Notes: generated by a model not told the origin, from the sequence alone. A DNA stretch of 46,353 bases from Opitutales bacterium UBA2995 (GCA_002346535.1 DDZZ01000028.1:1-46353), one strand, 5' to 3'; numbered from the stretch's first letter, positions 7,919 to 16,165 are shown. Numbers and translations: made by a program.

Positions 7919-8737
7919 ATGGAAATTTCTATTGAAGACTTGTACGAAGATGTATTGGCCAAATCTGCCCGAGGATTGGGATTATCTGCCGGTCAACTTG
8001 CCGAGTCGACCGGCTTGGAAAAAGAGGAGATTCGTGGAGCTCTAAGAGGTGAATTCGTCGAGGAGCAAGCCCGAAAACTTGCGCCTGTTTTGAACCTCGA
8101 CGCCGATGCTTTGGTGCTTTTAGGAGAAAAATACTGGAGACCATTGCCTGTCGATATACCTGGACTTGCTTGTTTCAATACGCCGTTTGAGGATATGGAA
8201 GTGAACGCCTTTCTTCTTTGGGATCCGGCCACCAAAGATGCTGCTATTTTTGACAGCGGTGCCGATGCCTCAGGTATGATTGAGTTTATTCGCTCAAAAG
8301 CTCTCAAGGCACATGGTGTTTGGGTGACGCATACTCACAGGGACCATATCGAGGATTTGCAAGCCATTGTTAAGGCTTTCGACTGTCCTATCCATGTCGC
8401 CGAAAAAGAGATGGCTAATTTTGGGAATGCATTCTCTGCGGGAACATCGTTTCATTTGGGAGGATTACATATCGAAACGCGGCTGACTTGGGGTCATGCC
8501 ATGGGTGGAACTACGTTTGTGGCTACCGGTTTGCAGAGGCCCGTAGCAATTGTCGGAGATGCATTATTCGCTCAATCAATGGGAGGGGGAATGGTTTCGT
8601 ATAAGGATGCGCTTTCTACCACTTTTTCCGAAATATTTTCCTTGCCTGAGGACACAATTATATGTCCCGGTCACGGGCCTATGACAAGTGTGGCAGAGGA
8701 AAAGAAAGTGAATCCCTTCTTTGCAGCTAATTTCTAG
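7919..8737 (+). CDS. MBL-fold metallohydrolase with N-terminal HTH-like domain
   Basis: 272 residues from the ATG at 7919 (a TTG five codons earlier, at 7904, is also open). Residues 5-65 resemble an XRE-type helix-turn-helix (LGLSAGQLAESTGLEKEEIR). Residues 80-270 are a glyoxalase II-like metallo-beta-lactamase domain with HTHRDH at 138-143, H193 in LTWGHAMGG, D214 in VGDALF and H252 in CPGHGP, so the full di-metal ligand set is present. It would hydrolyse a thioester or similar bond; the substrate is unknown. No signal peptide. Its stop codon shares the tetranucleotide CTAG with that of the converging permease gene. Confidence 0.85.
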   Translation: MEISIEDLYEDVLAKSARGLGLSAGQLAESTGLEKEEIRGALRGEFVEEQARKLAPVLNLDADALVLLGEKYWRPLPVDIPGLACFNTPFEDMEVNAFLLWDPATKDAAIFDSGADASGMIEFIRSKALKAHGVWVTHTHRDHIEDLQAIVKAFDCPIHVAEKEMANFGNAFSAGTSFHLGGLHIETRLTWGHAMGGTTFVATGLQRPVAIVGDALFAQSMGGGMVSYKDALSTTFSEIFSLPEDTIICPGHGPMTSVAEEKKVNPFFAANF

Positions 8738-9696
8738 AGTTCTCTTGCGAACTGCTCTGCTTTTTTGTGTCGGTATTTTTTGATGCCCAATAAGATCAGG
8801 CCTCTTCTCGGGCTGAGGGCCCAAACCATGCAAAATAATGCAAACCCCGATACCACCATGGCGCCTGCTGGAGAGCAGTTAAGCCAAGACGCCAGGTGAA
8901 GCCCGGATAATGCGTAGAAGGATGAAAAACTTACGGTCATCACCAGTATGTGCGGTAGCCGATCGGAGAGAAGGGCGGCGGTTACACTCGGCATGATCAG
9001 CATGGCGATTACCATGATAGCTCCAACCGATTCAAACGAAAACACGATTACGAGCGAGAGCACCATCATCAATCCATAGTAAACCCATCCGGTCGGGATA
9101 CCCAGGGAAGTGGCCAACCCTGAATCAAAAGATGTAACCAACATCTCTTTGTAAAAGAGTACCAGAAGGAGGGTCACAAAGAGCAAAGTGCCGGCCATCC
9201 GAATCACCGGCCGAGGCACTTCAAGACCGAATATGCTTTTCCCGTCCTCGAAATAGATGAATCCTATTTCTCCGTAGAGAACGCACTCTAGGTCGAGGTC
9301 TACTTTATCGGCGAAAACGGAAATGAGAATAACCCCGATTGAAAACAGGGTAGTAAACGTGACGCCCAATGCGGCATCTGGTTTTACGCGGGTCTTTTTG
9401 TGGATGAACTCAATTAGCCAAACGGTGACCAGTCCCGCTCCTAATGCCCCGGTAACCATTAAGCCCGTCGATCTCGAATTGGAAATGAGGAACACGATCG
9501 CAATGCCTGGCAGAAGGCTGTGGCTGATTGCATCGCCTACAAGGGCCATTCGCCGCAAAACGAGAAAATTACCAACTAAACCGCAAGTAGAGTTTACCAA
9601 TATCCCCATTACCACAATCCAAAGTGAGCTTTCCCAGCCATCAACCCAGGGAGTTGTCAGGAAATTGCAGAGGTCAAATGGAGGTATTAAATTCAC
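8734..9696 (-). CDS. Metal ABC transporter permease, second subunit (TroD/MntD-like)
   Basis: 320-residue polytopic membrane protein of the ABC-3 permease family (Zn/Mn/Fe import). Typical segments: LVGNFLVLRRMALVGDAISH near the N-terminus, FYKEMLVTSFDSGLATSLGI in the middle, SVGAIMVIAMLIMPSVTAALL near the end. The start is a GTG at 9696, 15 bases after the stop of the first permease gene. It is the last gene of the ATPase-permease-permease run and probably forms a heterodimeric channel with the preceding permease. No regulatory domain is attached, unlike its partner. Confidence 0.9.
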   Translation of the reverse strand: MNLIPPFDLCNFLTTPWVDGWESSLWIVVMGILVNSTCGLVGNFLVLRRMALVGDAISHSLLPGIAIVFLISNSRSTGLMVTGALGAGLVTVWLIEFIHKKTRVKPDAALGVTFTTLFSIGVILISVFADKVDLDLECVLYGEIGFIYFEDGKSIFGLEVPRPVIRMAGTLLFVTLLLVLFYKEMLVTSFDSGLATSLGIPTGWVYYGLMMVLSLVIVFSFESVGAIMVIAMLIMPSVTAALLSDRLPHILVMTVSFSSFYALSGLHLASWLNCSPAGAMVVSGFALFCMVWALSPRRGLILLGIKKYRHKKAEQFAREL

Positions 9697-9711
9697 GGAT
9701 GGTATTCTTGC

Positions 9712-11160
9712 TTATACCGATTCCCCAAGGTCAATGATACTAGGAATGGGTTTCCCATGTGGATCGAAGATCGGAAAATTCAGGTTTCGTTCAAGTTGCC
9801 GAACGGTTTCCTCGCCTAGGACGTGTTCTATTTCTTCGGCGTCGTCGTGCACGTGGTCCGGTTGATAGTGTGCTGATTCGGTCAGGTACAGTTCCCAGAG
9901 CCGGTGATTGCGAACAATGCGACACGCGTTTTCCCAACCGGATGGAGTCAGGTAAAGTTTCAGGTTTTGCTGAAAGTGACCGCCCTTGTCTTTTGGGATT
10001 GTTGCGTAGCGTTCTTTAAGAAGTTTTTTAACTTCTTTGGCAGTTTCCACCAAGGGGAGGTTTCTTTGGCCTCCGAGTTGTTGAAGCGAAACACCATCTT
10101 CCTTAAATTGCGTTCGTTCTCGTATTTGGTAAACCGCTTTTAATGTATTTTCGATTTGAATACGACGGGTTCTGTCGGCATGGCGGAACCAGCGCGGTAT
10201 TATCCCGTGCCGGTTTCCAAAGAGAAGGGCAATTGTAAAGAGACCGCTGGCTGCCACTACCATAAAGGGACCAGTTGGCAGGCTGTTTCCCAGGTAGGAG
10301 AAAAATGCCCCACTAACGCCTGCGAGCATTCCAAAAAGGCTCGAGTATATCAGCATCCTATGCATCCGGTCCGTCAGCAAGTAAGCCGTAGTTGCAGGTG
10401 TTATCAGCATTGCTGATACCAAAACAATCCCAACCGCCTGAAGTGCTACAACCACTGAGAATGCCAAAAGAAGCATCAAGAGATAATGGAAAAAACGTGC
10501 CGGCATACCAATTGAGTTGGCAAATCCATAATCGAAGCTAGTGACGAGGAATTCCTTGTAAAACAACAATATGAGCAGCGTCGAAATGGTGGTGATTACT
10601 GCGATCATGATAAGATCGATTGTGCTAAGGGCCGCTGCTTGGCCAAACATGAATTTGTCGAGTCCCGCTTTATTTCCTGTCGGCAAGTGCTGGATCATGG
10701 TGAATATGCAGATTCCAATCGCATAAAACCCCGAGAGGACTAAGCCCATTGCGCTATCCTCCTTGATGTGGGTCGTTGTGTGTATCCAATGAACGACTAC
10801 AGTTCCCACAAGGCCGGCAATGGTTGCGCCTATAAAGATGGCCATGGGGTTTTTGGTCATTGTCCAAAGAAAACCCAGGGCAACTCCTGGAAGCACGGCG
10901 TGACTCAGGGTGTCGCCCATGAGTGCCAGTTTTCTTACGACGATGAAACTCCCCAGAAGGCCGCAACAGGTGCCCAGCAGTAAAGATGCAATGATCGCGT
11001 ACCGAACTGAGGGGTCCCGTAGTGAAAAGAAGCGAACCAATTGCTCGCCGATTTGGGTATTGGAAAGTTCGGCGATCTTTGCCGCGAATACATCTCCACC
11101 TGGAACGAATACGAAACCGATCCAGCAAAAGTATTTCCAATTGCCATGCAGAGTCTTCAT
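9712..11160 (-). CDS. Metal ABC transporter permease fused to a C-terminal DtxR/MntR-like regulator
   Basis: 482 residues. About 1-30 resemble a signal-like hydrophobic start; 50-320 are an ABC-3 metal permease (SFIVVRKLALMGDTLSHAVL, YKEFLVTSFDYGFANSIGMP, GIVLVSAMLITPATTAYLL). Residues about 335-405 form a winged-helix-like unit and 405-475 a DtxR dimerisation domain. All six DtxR metal-site positions are recoverable at constant offset: H419, E423, H438, E442, E445, H446. E442 stands where DtxR has Cys102, which is the MntR (manganese) choice. The N-terminal ligands of MntR (Asp8, Glu11) appear as N and K. The start ATG overlaps the ATPase stop (ATGA). Metal sensing by the transporter itself is an inference. 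Confidence 0.88.
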   Translation of the reverse strand: MKTLHGNWKYFCWIGFVFVPGGDVFAAKIAELSNTQIGEQLVRFFSLRDPSVRYAIIASLLLGTCCGLLGSFIVVRKLALMGDTLSHAVLPGVALGFLWTMTKNPMAIFIGATIAGLVGTVVVHWIHTTTHIKEDSAMGLVLSGFYAIGICIFTMIQHLPTGNKAGLDKFMFGQAAALSTIDLIMIAVITTISTLLILLFYKEFLVTSFDYGFANSIGMPARFFHYLLMLLLAFSVVVALQAVGIVLVSAMLITPATTAYLLTDRMHRMLIYSSLFGMLAGVSGAFFSYLGNSLPTGPFMVVAASGLFTIALLFGNRHGIIPRWFRHADRTRRIQIENTLKAVYQIRERTQFKEDGVSLQQLGGQRNLPLVETAKEVKKLLKERYATIPKDKGGHFQQNLKLYLTPSGWENACRIVRNHRLWELYLTESAHYQPDHVHDDAEEIEHVLGEETVRQLERNLNFPIFDPHGKPIPSIIDLGESV

Positions 11161-11945
11161 TTCTCCAACGGAATGTCGCTTGATTGTTTCGTGCGTGTTT
11201 CCGCAATTTCAGATAGGATTGTAAGTCTTCCGCCGTACGTTTTTTGCAGTTTATCGTAAGTATAGACTTTCTCGGTCGGTCCGAAGTTTACTTTCCTCAT
11301 ATTCAATAGGAGCAACATATCAAAATAGCTTTTTGCTGTGGTCAGATCGTGATGAACTACCAACAGGGTTTTTCCGCGATCACGCAATTCTGTGAGAATC
11401 TCTATGATGGCACTTTCCGTCGCCGCATCTACTCCGGCAAAGGGCTCGTCCAAAAAATAGAGATCACTTTCCTGCGCTAGAGCTCTTGCCAGGAAAACCC
11501 TTTGTTGTTGTCCGCCGGATAAGTTTGAGATTTGCCGTTTTGCGTACGGGGCCATGTGGACCTTTTCCAGGCAGGCCATAGCAATTTCCCGATCCTTACG
11601 ACCGGGCCTTTTAAAAAGTCCAATATGTCCAAAACGGCCCATCAATACCACGTCCATAACGTTGACTGGAAAATCCCAGTCTACCGATTCGCGCTGGGGC
11701 ACGTAACCCACCCGTTTGGCGTTCTTGCGGTACGTTTCCCCAAAAATTTTTACCCAGCCGCTGCTGGGTGGTACCAATCCCATAATGGATTTGATAAGGG
11801 TCGATTTTCCGGCTCCGTTGGGCCCGATAATTCCAACTAATTTACCGGCTGGTACCTCCATATCGACGCCATAGAGCACTGGTTTCTTGTGATAAGCAAC
11901 CGTGAGGTCGTGAATTTCTAGAGGTATAGAATTTTCCGGAGACAT
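11157..11945 (-). CDS. Metal (manganese-type) ABC transporter ATPase
   Basis: 262 residues with all ABC motifs: Walker A GPNGAGKST, Q-loop VPQRESVDWDF, signature LSGGQQQR, Walker B LYFLDEPFAGVD, and the H-loop VVHHD. The closest types are TroB/MntB, ATPases of divalent metal import. It is the first gene of the ATPase-permease-permease run, overlapping the next gene by four bases. A 16-base palindrome lies 27 bases upstream of its ATG, so this part of the locus probably has its own regulated promoter, separate from the binding-protein gene 450 bases upstream. Confidence 0.92.
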   Translation of the reverse strand: MSPENSIPLEIHDLTVAYHKKPVLYGVDMEVPAGKLVGIIGPNGAGKSTLIKSIMGLVPPSSGWVKIFGETYRKNAKRVGYVPQRESVDWDFPVNVMDVVLMGRFGHIGLFKRPGRKDREIAMACLEKVHMAPYAKRQISNLSGGQQQRVFLARALAQESDLYFLDEPFAGVDAATESAIIEILTELRDRGKTLLVVHHDLTTAKSYFDMLLLLNMRKVNFGPTEKVYTYDKLQKTYGGRLTILSEIAETRTKQSSDIPLEK

Positions 11946-11972
11946 GCTGACTTTCAGCGGTAGAAAGTTTAA

Positions 11973-11988
11973 TTTTGAGCAGTCAAAA
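11973..11988 (-). promoter_or_regulatory. Candidate metal-responsive operator upstream of the ATPase gene
   Basis: Perfect palindrome TTTTGA-GCAG-TCAAAA, 28 to 43 bases upstream of the ATPase start codon. The same core, TTTGA-N4-TCAAA, occurs directly upstream of the binding-protein gene at 13296-13310. Two matching palindromes in front of two parts of the same transporter suggest one regulator; its identity is not shown by the sequence. Confidence 0.55.
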
Positions 11989-12032
11989 TAGTCAGAAGCA
12001 AGAAAACCGCAATTGCAAGCGCATTGAAGGGA

Positions 12033-12161
12033 TTATATGGATACGGTGTATTCAATCTCTCCTATGGGAGCCTTGGGTCTACTGGCATAACTGCCATTGA
12101 TTACTGGTTTACCAGTATTGGAAATAACCTGGATCGCCCGGTCATCCGAGAGTTCGATCAT
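12033..12161 (-). other. 42-codon open frame, unrecognised
   Basis: From the ATG at 12161 a frame of 42 codons runs to TAA at 12033 (MIELSDDRAIQVIS at the start, PKAPIGEIEYTVSI at the end). The composition is protein-like, but no family is recognised and no ribosome-binding site is evident. It lies in the 446-base interval between the ATPase and binding-protein genes of the metal transporter. It may be a small gene or part of a decayed one. Confidence 0.25.
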
Positions 12162-12208
12162 ATTGAGGTTTTTCTCGTTCGTTACTTCACAATGTGGTTG
12201 TGACTCAA

Positions 12209-12353
12209 TCACAGATCATGTTTCGCTAAAGTACCATCCAAATCGGCCCCAATCCAGGGTCCATCCTCTGGAATCGTTTCTTCTGTTACTTCTTGCAAGG
12301 TCAATAGATCTTCCTCGCTGGGAATAGGATCCTTTTGGATTTTTTCTTGTTTT
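12209..12353 (-). pseudogene. Gene remnant with a HAD-like DxDGT motif
   Basis: A frame without any ATG is open from about 12353 to TGA at 12209. Near its end it reads GPWIGADLDGTLAKHDL, like the first beta strand and D-x-D-G-T nucleophile motif of HAD-type phosphatases, and then stops. The fold would need well over 100 further residues, which are absent downstream. This is best read as a fragment left by deletion, inserted between the binding-protein and ATPase genes. Confidence 0.3.
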
Positions 12354-12391
12354 TAGAACAAATATTAATGGAAGTTGCCTGGCTTTTTCAC

Positions 12392-13294
12392 CTACTGCAA
12401 GGCTTCAACAATCCGGTAAATGTTGTGCTTCAGCATTCCTTCATAAGTGCCCAGATCGTAGGTATCTCCCTGTCGCGTTTCAGTTTCTCCTGGAATTCCC
12501 ATAGCGTCCGAGTAAAGTTCTCCGCCTACCTTTACGCCGGCATCCTGACTGATTCGGTTGATGGCTGCCGGTGAGACCGAGGATTCGACAAAGATGGCCC
12601 TCACATTGTTTCCCTGAATAAAATCAACCATTTTTGCGATGTCGGCCAATCCGGCCTCTGTTATGGTGGAAATACCCTGTACGCCTACGACTTGAAAACC
12701 AAATGCACGGCCAAAGTAATTGAACGCATCGTGGCTGGTAATGAGAATTCGCTGGGAAGGATCGATTTTAGCGATCTGGCTTTTCGCCCAATCGTTTAGT
12801 TGCTCGTAGTGCTTTTTTACCCTGCTGCCTTCCTGGTAATAAAATGAAGCATTTTCTAGATCCGACAGGCTCAATCCTTCCACGACGATATCCACAGAAT
12901 CTTTCCATAGAATCGGATCGAACCAGATGTGTGGATCGAAGTGACCAGCGAATTCTGGAGGTTCAAGGAGCCGAATTTCGTCAATGGCCTCGGTTACCGC
13001 GTAGACCTTTTTGTTCTTACGCGCGAGTTTTACCAGTACGTCTCCGATCCGGCCTTCCAGGTAAAGACCGTTGTAGAAAACGACCTCACAGCGTTGTAGG
13101 TTTCTTACATCTCCAGCGGTGGCTTTGTAGAGATGCGGATCTACTCCAGGGCCCATCAAGCCGGTCACCTCGATTTTACCGCCTCCGATATCCTTGACCA
13201 GATCGGTAATCATGGTGGTGGTGGTCACCACATGAAGTTTGCCATACAGAGGAGTAATTAAAATGAAGCAAATTAGAGCAATAAAAATTTTCAC
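12392..13294 (-). CDS. Manganese-type ABC transporter substrate-binding protein
   Basis: 300 residues, cluster A-I solute-binding protein (TroA/PsaA/MntC/ZnuA family), with a signal peptide of about 18 residues and no lipobox Cys. Metal ligands can be placed: H54 in VDPHLYKATAGD, H122 in HFDPHIWFDP, E237 in FVESSVSP, D263 in LYSDAMG. A Glu at the third position is the pattern known from manganese binders such as PsaA and MntC, whereas zinc binders use His. It lacks the His-rich loop of ZnuA. It lies upstream of the ATPase-permease genes but is separated from them by about 450 bases of remnant sequence; a palindrome overlaps its translation-start region. Confidence 0.9.
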   Translation of the reverse strand: MKIFIALICFILITPLYGKLHVVTTTTMITDLVKDIGGGKIEVTGLMGPGVDPHLYKATAGDVRNLQRCEVVFYNGLYLEGRIGDVLVKLARKNKKVYAVTEAIDEIRLLEPPEFAGHFDPHIWFDPILWKDSVDIVVEGLSLSDLENASFYYQEGSRVKKHYEQLNDWAKSQIAKIDPSQRILITSHDAFNYFGRAFGFQVVGVQGISTITEAGLADIAKMVDFIQGNNVRAIFVESSVSPAAINRISQDAGVKVGGELYSDAMGIPGETETRQGDTYDLGTYEGMLKHNIYRIVEALQ

Positions 13295-13295
13295 T

Positions 13296-13310
13296 TTGAT
13301 TAGTCAAAAT
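13296..13310 (-). promoter_or_regulatory. Candidate metal-responsive operator at the binding-protein gene
   Basis: Palindrome TTTGA-TTAG-TCAAA, extended by one more A on one side, located 2 to 16 bases before the start codon of the binding-protein gene. It matches the palindrome at 11973-11988 in the half sites, in the inner AG next to the right arm and in the flank (TCAAAATTAG versus TCAAAATAG). Its closeness to the ATG means a bound protein could block transcript elongation or, as RNA, hide the start. Confidence 0.5.
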
Positions 13311-13359
13311 TAGGGATTAGTTGAATTTCCGTCAATTTTTTTCGCGTTAAGCAGGATGC

Positions 13360-15168
13360 TTACAATCCGCTTCCTTTTTCCAGTTTAACTTGCTGGTCTG
13401 GAGATAGGATCATGTCCGCAACCGTTCTGCCGGAGGGAATCATGGGCAAAACATGCTCGTCGTAGGGAACGATGACGTCGAGGAGATAGGGACCATAGTG
13501 GTCCAACATTTCCTGAATCGCATCCCTTAGATCCTCTTTTTTGAAAACCTGGCGAGCTTTGACTCCAAAACCCTGCGCTATCTCCACGTAGTTGGGGTAG
13601 ATCGCATCCATATTGGCGGGACTTCCAATATTATTGGGATCGCCTAAAATTGTTTGGGCGCGAACTCCTTCATAAAACCGATCTTCCCATTGGACAACCA
13701 TTCCCAGATGTTGGTTATTCAAGATCATTACCTTCGCCCCAATGCCCTCGACTTTGGCTGTCGCGAGTTCCTGGATGTTCATGAGGAACGAACCGTCACC
13801 ATCGATATCGATAACTTCTCTGTTGGGAAAAGCTACTTTGGCGCCCAGTGCAGCCGGGTACCCGAAACCCATGGTTCCCAGACCAAGAGAGCTCAAAAAA
13901 CTTCGTGGGTGTTTAAAGTTGTAATACTGTGGTGCCCACATCTGGTGCTGCCCAACTCCGGTCGTGAGAATAGCTTCACCTTCGGTAAGTTCGTAAAGTA
14001 CCTCCATCGCCTCCTGTGGCATGATGTGCTCGCTTTTTTGATACGTAAATGGGAATTCTTTTTTCCATTTGGCGATTCTTTCGTGCCACTTTGATAGATC
14101 AGGTGCTTTAAATTTCTTTTCGGTCATCAATTCCAGCATTCTCGCGAGTGCGTATTTGATGTCCGATTGAATCGGGTACTGAACCACTTTGTTTTTGTGG
14201 TGTTCGGACCGATCAATATCGATGTGCACGATTTGCGCCTTTTCTGCGAATTTGCGAACGTTGCCGGTGATCCGGTCATCGAAACGCGCCCCGAAAGCCA
14301 GAAGCAAATCAGAATTGGCAACGGCATAATTACCGGTTGCAGTCCCGTGCATTCCAAACCACTTCATCGACAAATCGTCAGTTTCTGGATAGGCTCCAAC
14401 GCCCATTAGCGTGGTTGCTACCGGAACTCCGGTTTGCTTCACAAATTTGTAGAGTTCATCCGCGGCATTCGAAGTGATGACACCTCCGCCAGCGTAAAGG
14501 ACCGGCTGCCGGGATTCTGAAATGAGTTCCAGGACTTCGGATAGGTCTTTATCGGAGCTTTTCTTCAGCGGATTGTAACCGGGCAGGCCGATCTCTTCGT
14601 CGAAATTTCCAACTGCTGCAGTTTGCTGAACATCTTTTGGGATATCGATCAGCACTGGACCGGGTCGGCCGGTCGTGGCGATGTGGAATGCCTGTTTGAC
14701 CACCTTTGGTATGTCCTGAGGTTCGAGGACCAGGAAACTGTGCTTAACCGCAGATAGAGTCATTCCGTAAATATCTGTTTCCTGGAAAGCGCTTTTACCT
14801 ATCAGGTGTTGAGGTACCTGGCCTGTGATCGCAATTAACGGGACGCTATCCATGTTTGAGTCTGCAATACAGGTTACCAGGTTGGTCGCGCCGGGTCCGC
14901 TGGTAGCCATGCAAACACCGGCTTTGCCGGTAGCTCTTGCATATCCGGCAGCCATAAACCCACCACCCTGCTCAAAGCGGGGTAGTATGGTCTGAATATC
15001 AGATTCCCGCTTTACCAATGACTGATGCATTTCCATTGAAGCTCCGCCAGGGTATGCGAACACGTGCTCCACTCCTTCACGGATGAGGGCTTCGACCAAT
15101 AGGTCGGCCCCGATCATGGATTGCTGTTTTTCAGACAACTGTGATGGATTTTTTATTTTCGTGCTCAT
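13360..15168 (-). CDS. ilvB: Acetolactate synthase, large subunit, biosynthetic type
   Basis: 602 residues. ThDP-, FAD- and Mg-dependent enzyme joining two pyruvates (or pyruvate and 2-oxobutyrate), the first step of valine/leucine and of isoleucine synthesis. Seen: HVFAYPGGASMEMHQ, the cofactor Glu at about residue 66 in PRFEQGGG, the central FAD-binding domain with FGARFDDR, and the ThDP motif IDGDGSFLMN...NN near residues 457-485. An N-terminal extension of about 17 residues precedes the first domain. The regulatory subunit gene ilvN is not adjacent and not in the window. The upstream 190 bases hold no obvious attenuator. Confidence 0.95.
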   Translation of the reverse strand: MSTKIKNPSQLSEKQQSMIGADLLVEALIREGVEHVFAYPGGASMEMHQSLVKRESDIQTILPRFEQGGGFMAAGYARATGKAGVCMATSGPGATNLVTCIADSNMDSVPLIAITGQVPQHLIGKSAFQETDIYGMTLSAVKHSFLVLEPQDIPKVVKQAFHIATTGRPGPVLIDIPKDVQQTAAVGNFDEEIGLPGYNPLKKSSDKDLSEVLELISESRQPVLYAGGGVITSNAADELYKFVKQTGVPVATTLMGVGAYPETDDLSMKWFGMHGTATGNYAVANSDLLLAFGARFDDRITGNVRKFAEKAQIVHIDIDRSEHHKNKVVQYPIQSDIKYALARMLELMTEKKFKAPDLSKWHERIAKWKKEFPFTYQKSEHIMPQEAMEVLYELTEGEAILTTGVGQHQMWAPQYYNFKHPRSFLSSLGLGTMGFGYPAALGAKVAFPNREVIDIDGDGSFLMNIQELATAKVEGIGAKVMILNNQHLGMVVQWEDRFYEGVRAQTILGDPNNIGSPANMDAIYPNYVEIAQGFGVKARQVFKKEDLRDAIQEMLDHYGPYLLDVIVPYDEHVLPMIPSGRTVADMILSPDQQVKLEKGSGL

Positions 15169-15355
15169 GGTAAGGTGCTCAAATTTGTGCCGAATTTCGA
15201 AAAATTCCAGCCGAAACTAGGGTTAAGTAGCTGCTGTGCAACCCAATATACCGCTTAATGACAAATAACCGACAGCCGAATTTACAGTGAATCAGGCCTA
15301 GAATTTACCAAAAATCTTTCCAAACTCTTTGGCAACCCTCTATGATTTCTTTCCT

Positions 15356-16138
15356 ATGATTAAGATTCTCGTATTAGGCGATATTGTCGGCAGACCTGGT
15401 CGAAACATGCTTATAGAACATTTGCCGATACTGCGCCAGGAATATCAATTCGATTTTGTCATTGCCAACGGGGAAAATGCGGCCGCTGGAGCTGGAATAA
15501 CCGGAAAAATCGCCCAAGAACTGTTGTCTGCCGGAGTGGACGGGCTGACATTGGGTGACCATGCTTGGGATCAAAAATTATTTCTGGAGGAGATCGACCA
15601 GCTAGGGGGAATCTGTCGGCCTGCCAACTATGCTTCGGAAGTGCCTGGTAAGGATTCCCTGATACTTGAATCAAAAGGGTTGCGGATGGGTGTTTTCACT
15701 GTGCTTGGACGAAATTTTATGGGTCCCAAAGTCGATTGCCCATTTCGGGCAGCTGACCGCCTGATCGAGGCGTTGGCCCCTGAGGTAGATCTCGTTGTTG
15801 CCGAAATTCATGCCGAGGCTACTTCGGAAAAAATAGCTTTTGGGTGGTACTTGGATGGCCGTGCCGGTATCGTGTTTGGTACCCATACCCATGTCCCTAC
15901 AGCGGATGCGGAAGTACTCTCCGCTGGTACGGCCTATATTTCTGATCTTGGAATGTCCGGACCTTACGATGGTGTTTTAGGTCGGGAGAAACAGCCGGTA
16001 ATTGATCGGTTTCTGGATAGCATCCCCAGGCGATTTCCAGTGGCGGAAGGGGATGTGCGATTATCAGGGATCATCGTGGAATGGGATCAGGAGTTAGGAA
16101 GGTCAACTTCCATTGAACAAGTCTTCTGGCGAAGTTAG
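15356..16138 (+). CDS. ymdB: YmdB/TIGR00282-type metallophosphoesterase
   Basis: 260 residues from the ATG at 15356 (a TTG nine codons upstream is open, but the family begins with M-x-I-L-x-x-G-D). This family hydrolyses 2',3'-cyclic nucleotides in Bacillus and related bacteria. Motifs: ILVLGDIVGRPGR, NGENAAAGAGIT, TLGDHAWD (many homologues have GNHxWD), HAEATSEKIAFG, and the double His GTHTHVPTADA. The Asn-to-Asp change in the metal motif should be noted. The enzyme is probably active given all other ligands. A strong hairpin terminator follows after about 30 bases. It is divergent from ilvB. Confidence 0.85.
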   Translation: MIKILVLGDIVGRPGRNMLIEHLPILRQEYQFDFVIANGENAAAGAGITGKIAQELLSAGVDGLTLGDHAWDQKLFLEEIDQLGGICRPANYASEVPGKDSLILESKGLRMGVFTVLGRNFMGPKVDCPFRAADRLIEALAPEVDLVVAEIHAEATSEKIAFGWYLDGRAGIVFGTHTHVPTADAEVLSAGTAYISDLGMSGPYDGVLGREKQPVIDRFLDSIPRRFPVAEGDVRLSGIIVEWDQELGRSTSIEQVFWRS

Positions 16139-16165
16139 TCTTTATTGAGAAGGATTTTCTTACAC

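Noticed and set aside
9323..9865. 180-codon plus-strand frame inside the permease genes
   Set aside because: Antisense to two well-supported membrane proteins; Pro/Arg/Ser-rich composition typical of an opposite-strand shadow.
15192..15207. Small hairpin GAATTT-CGAA-AAATTC before ilvB as an attenuator
   Set aside because: Only six A/T-rich pairs, no T-run and no leader peptide rich in branched-chain residues.
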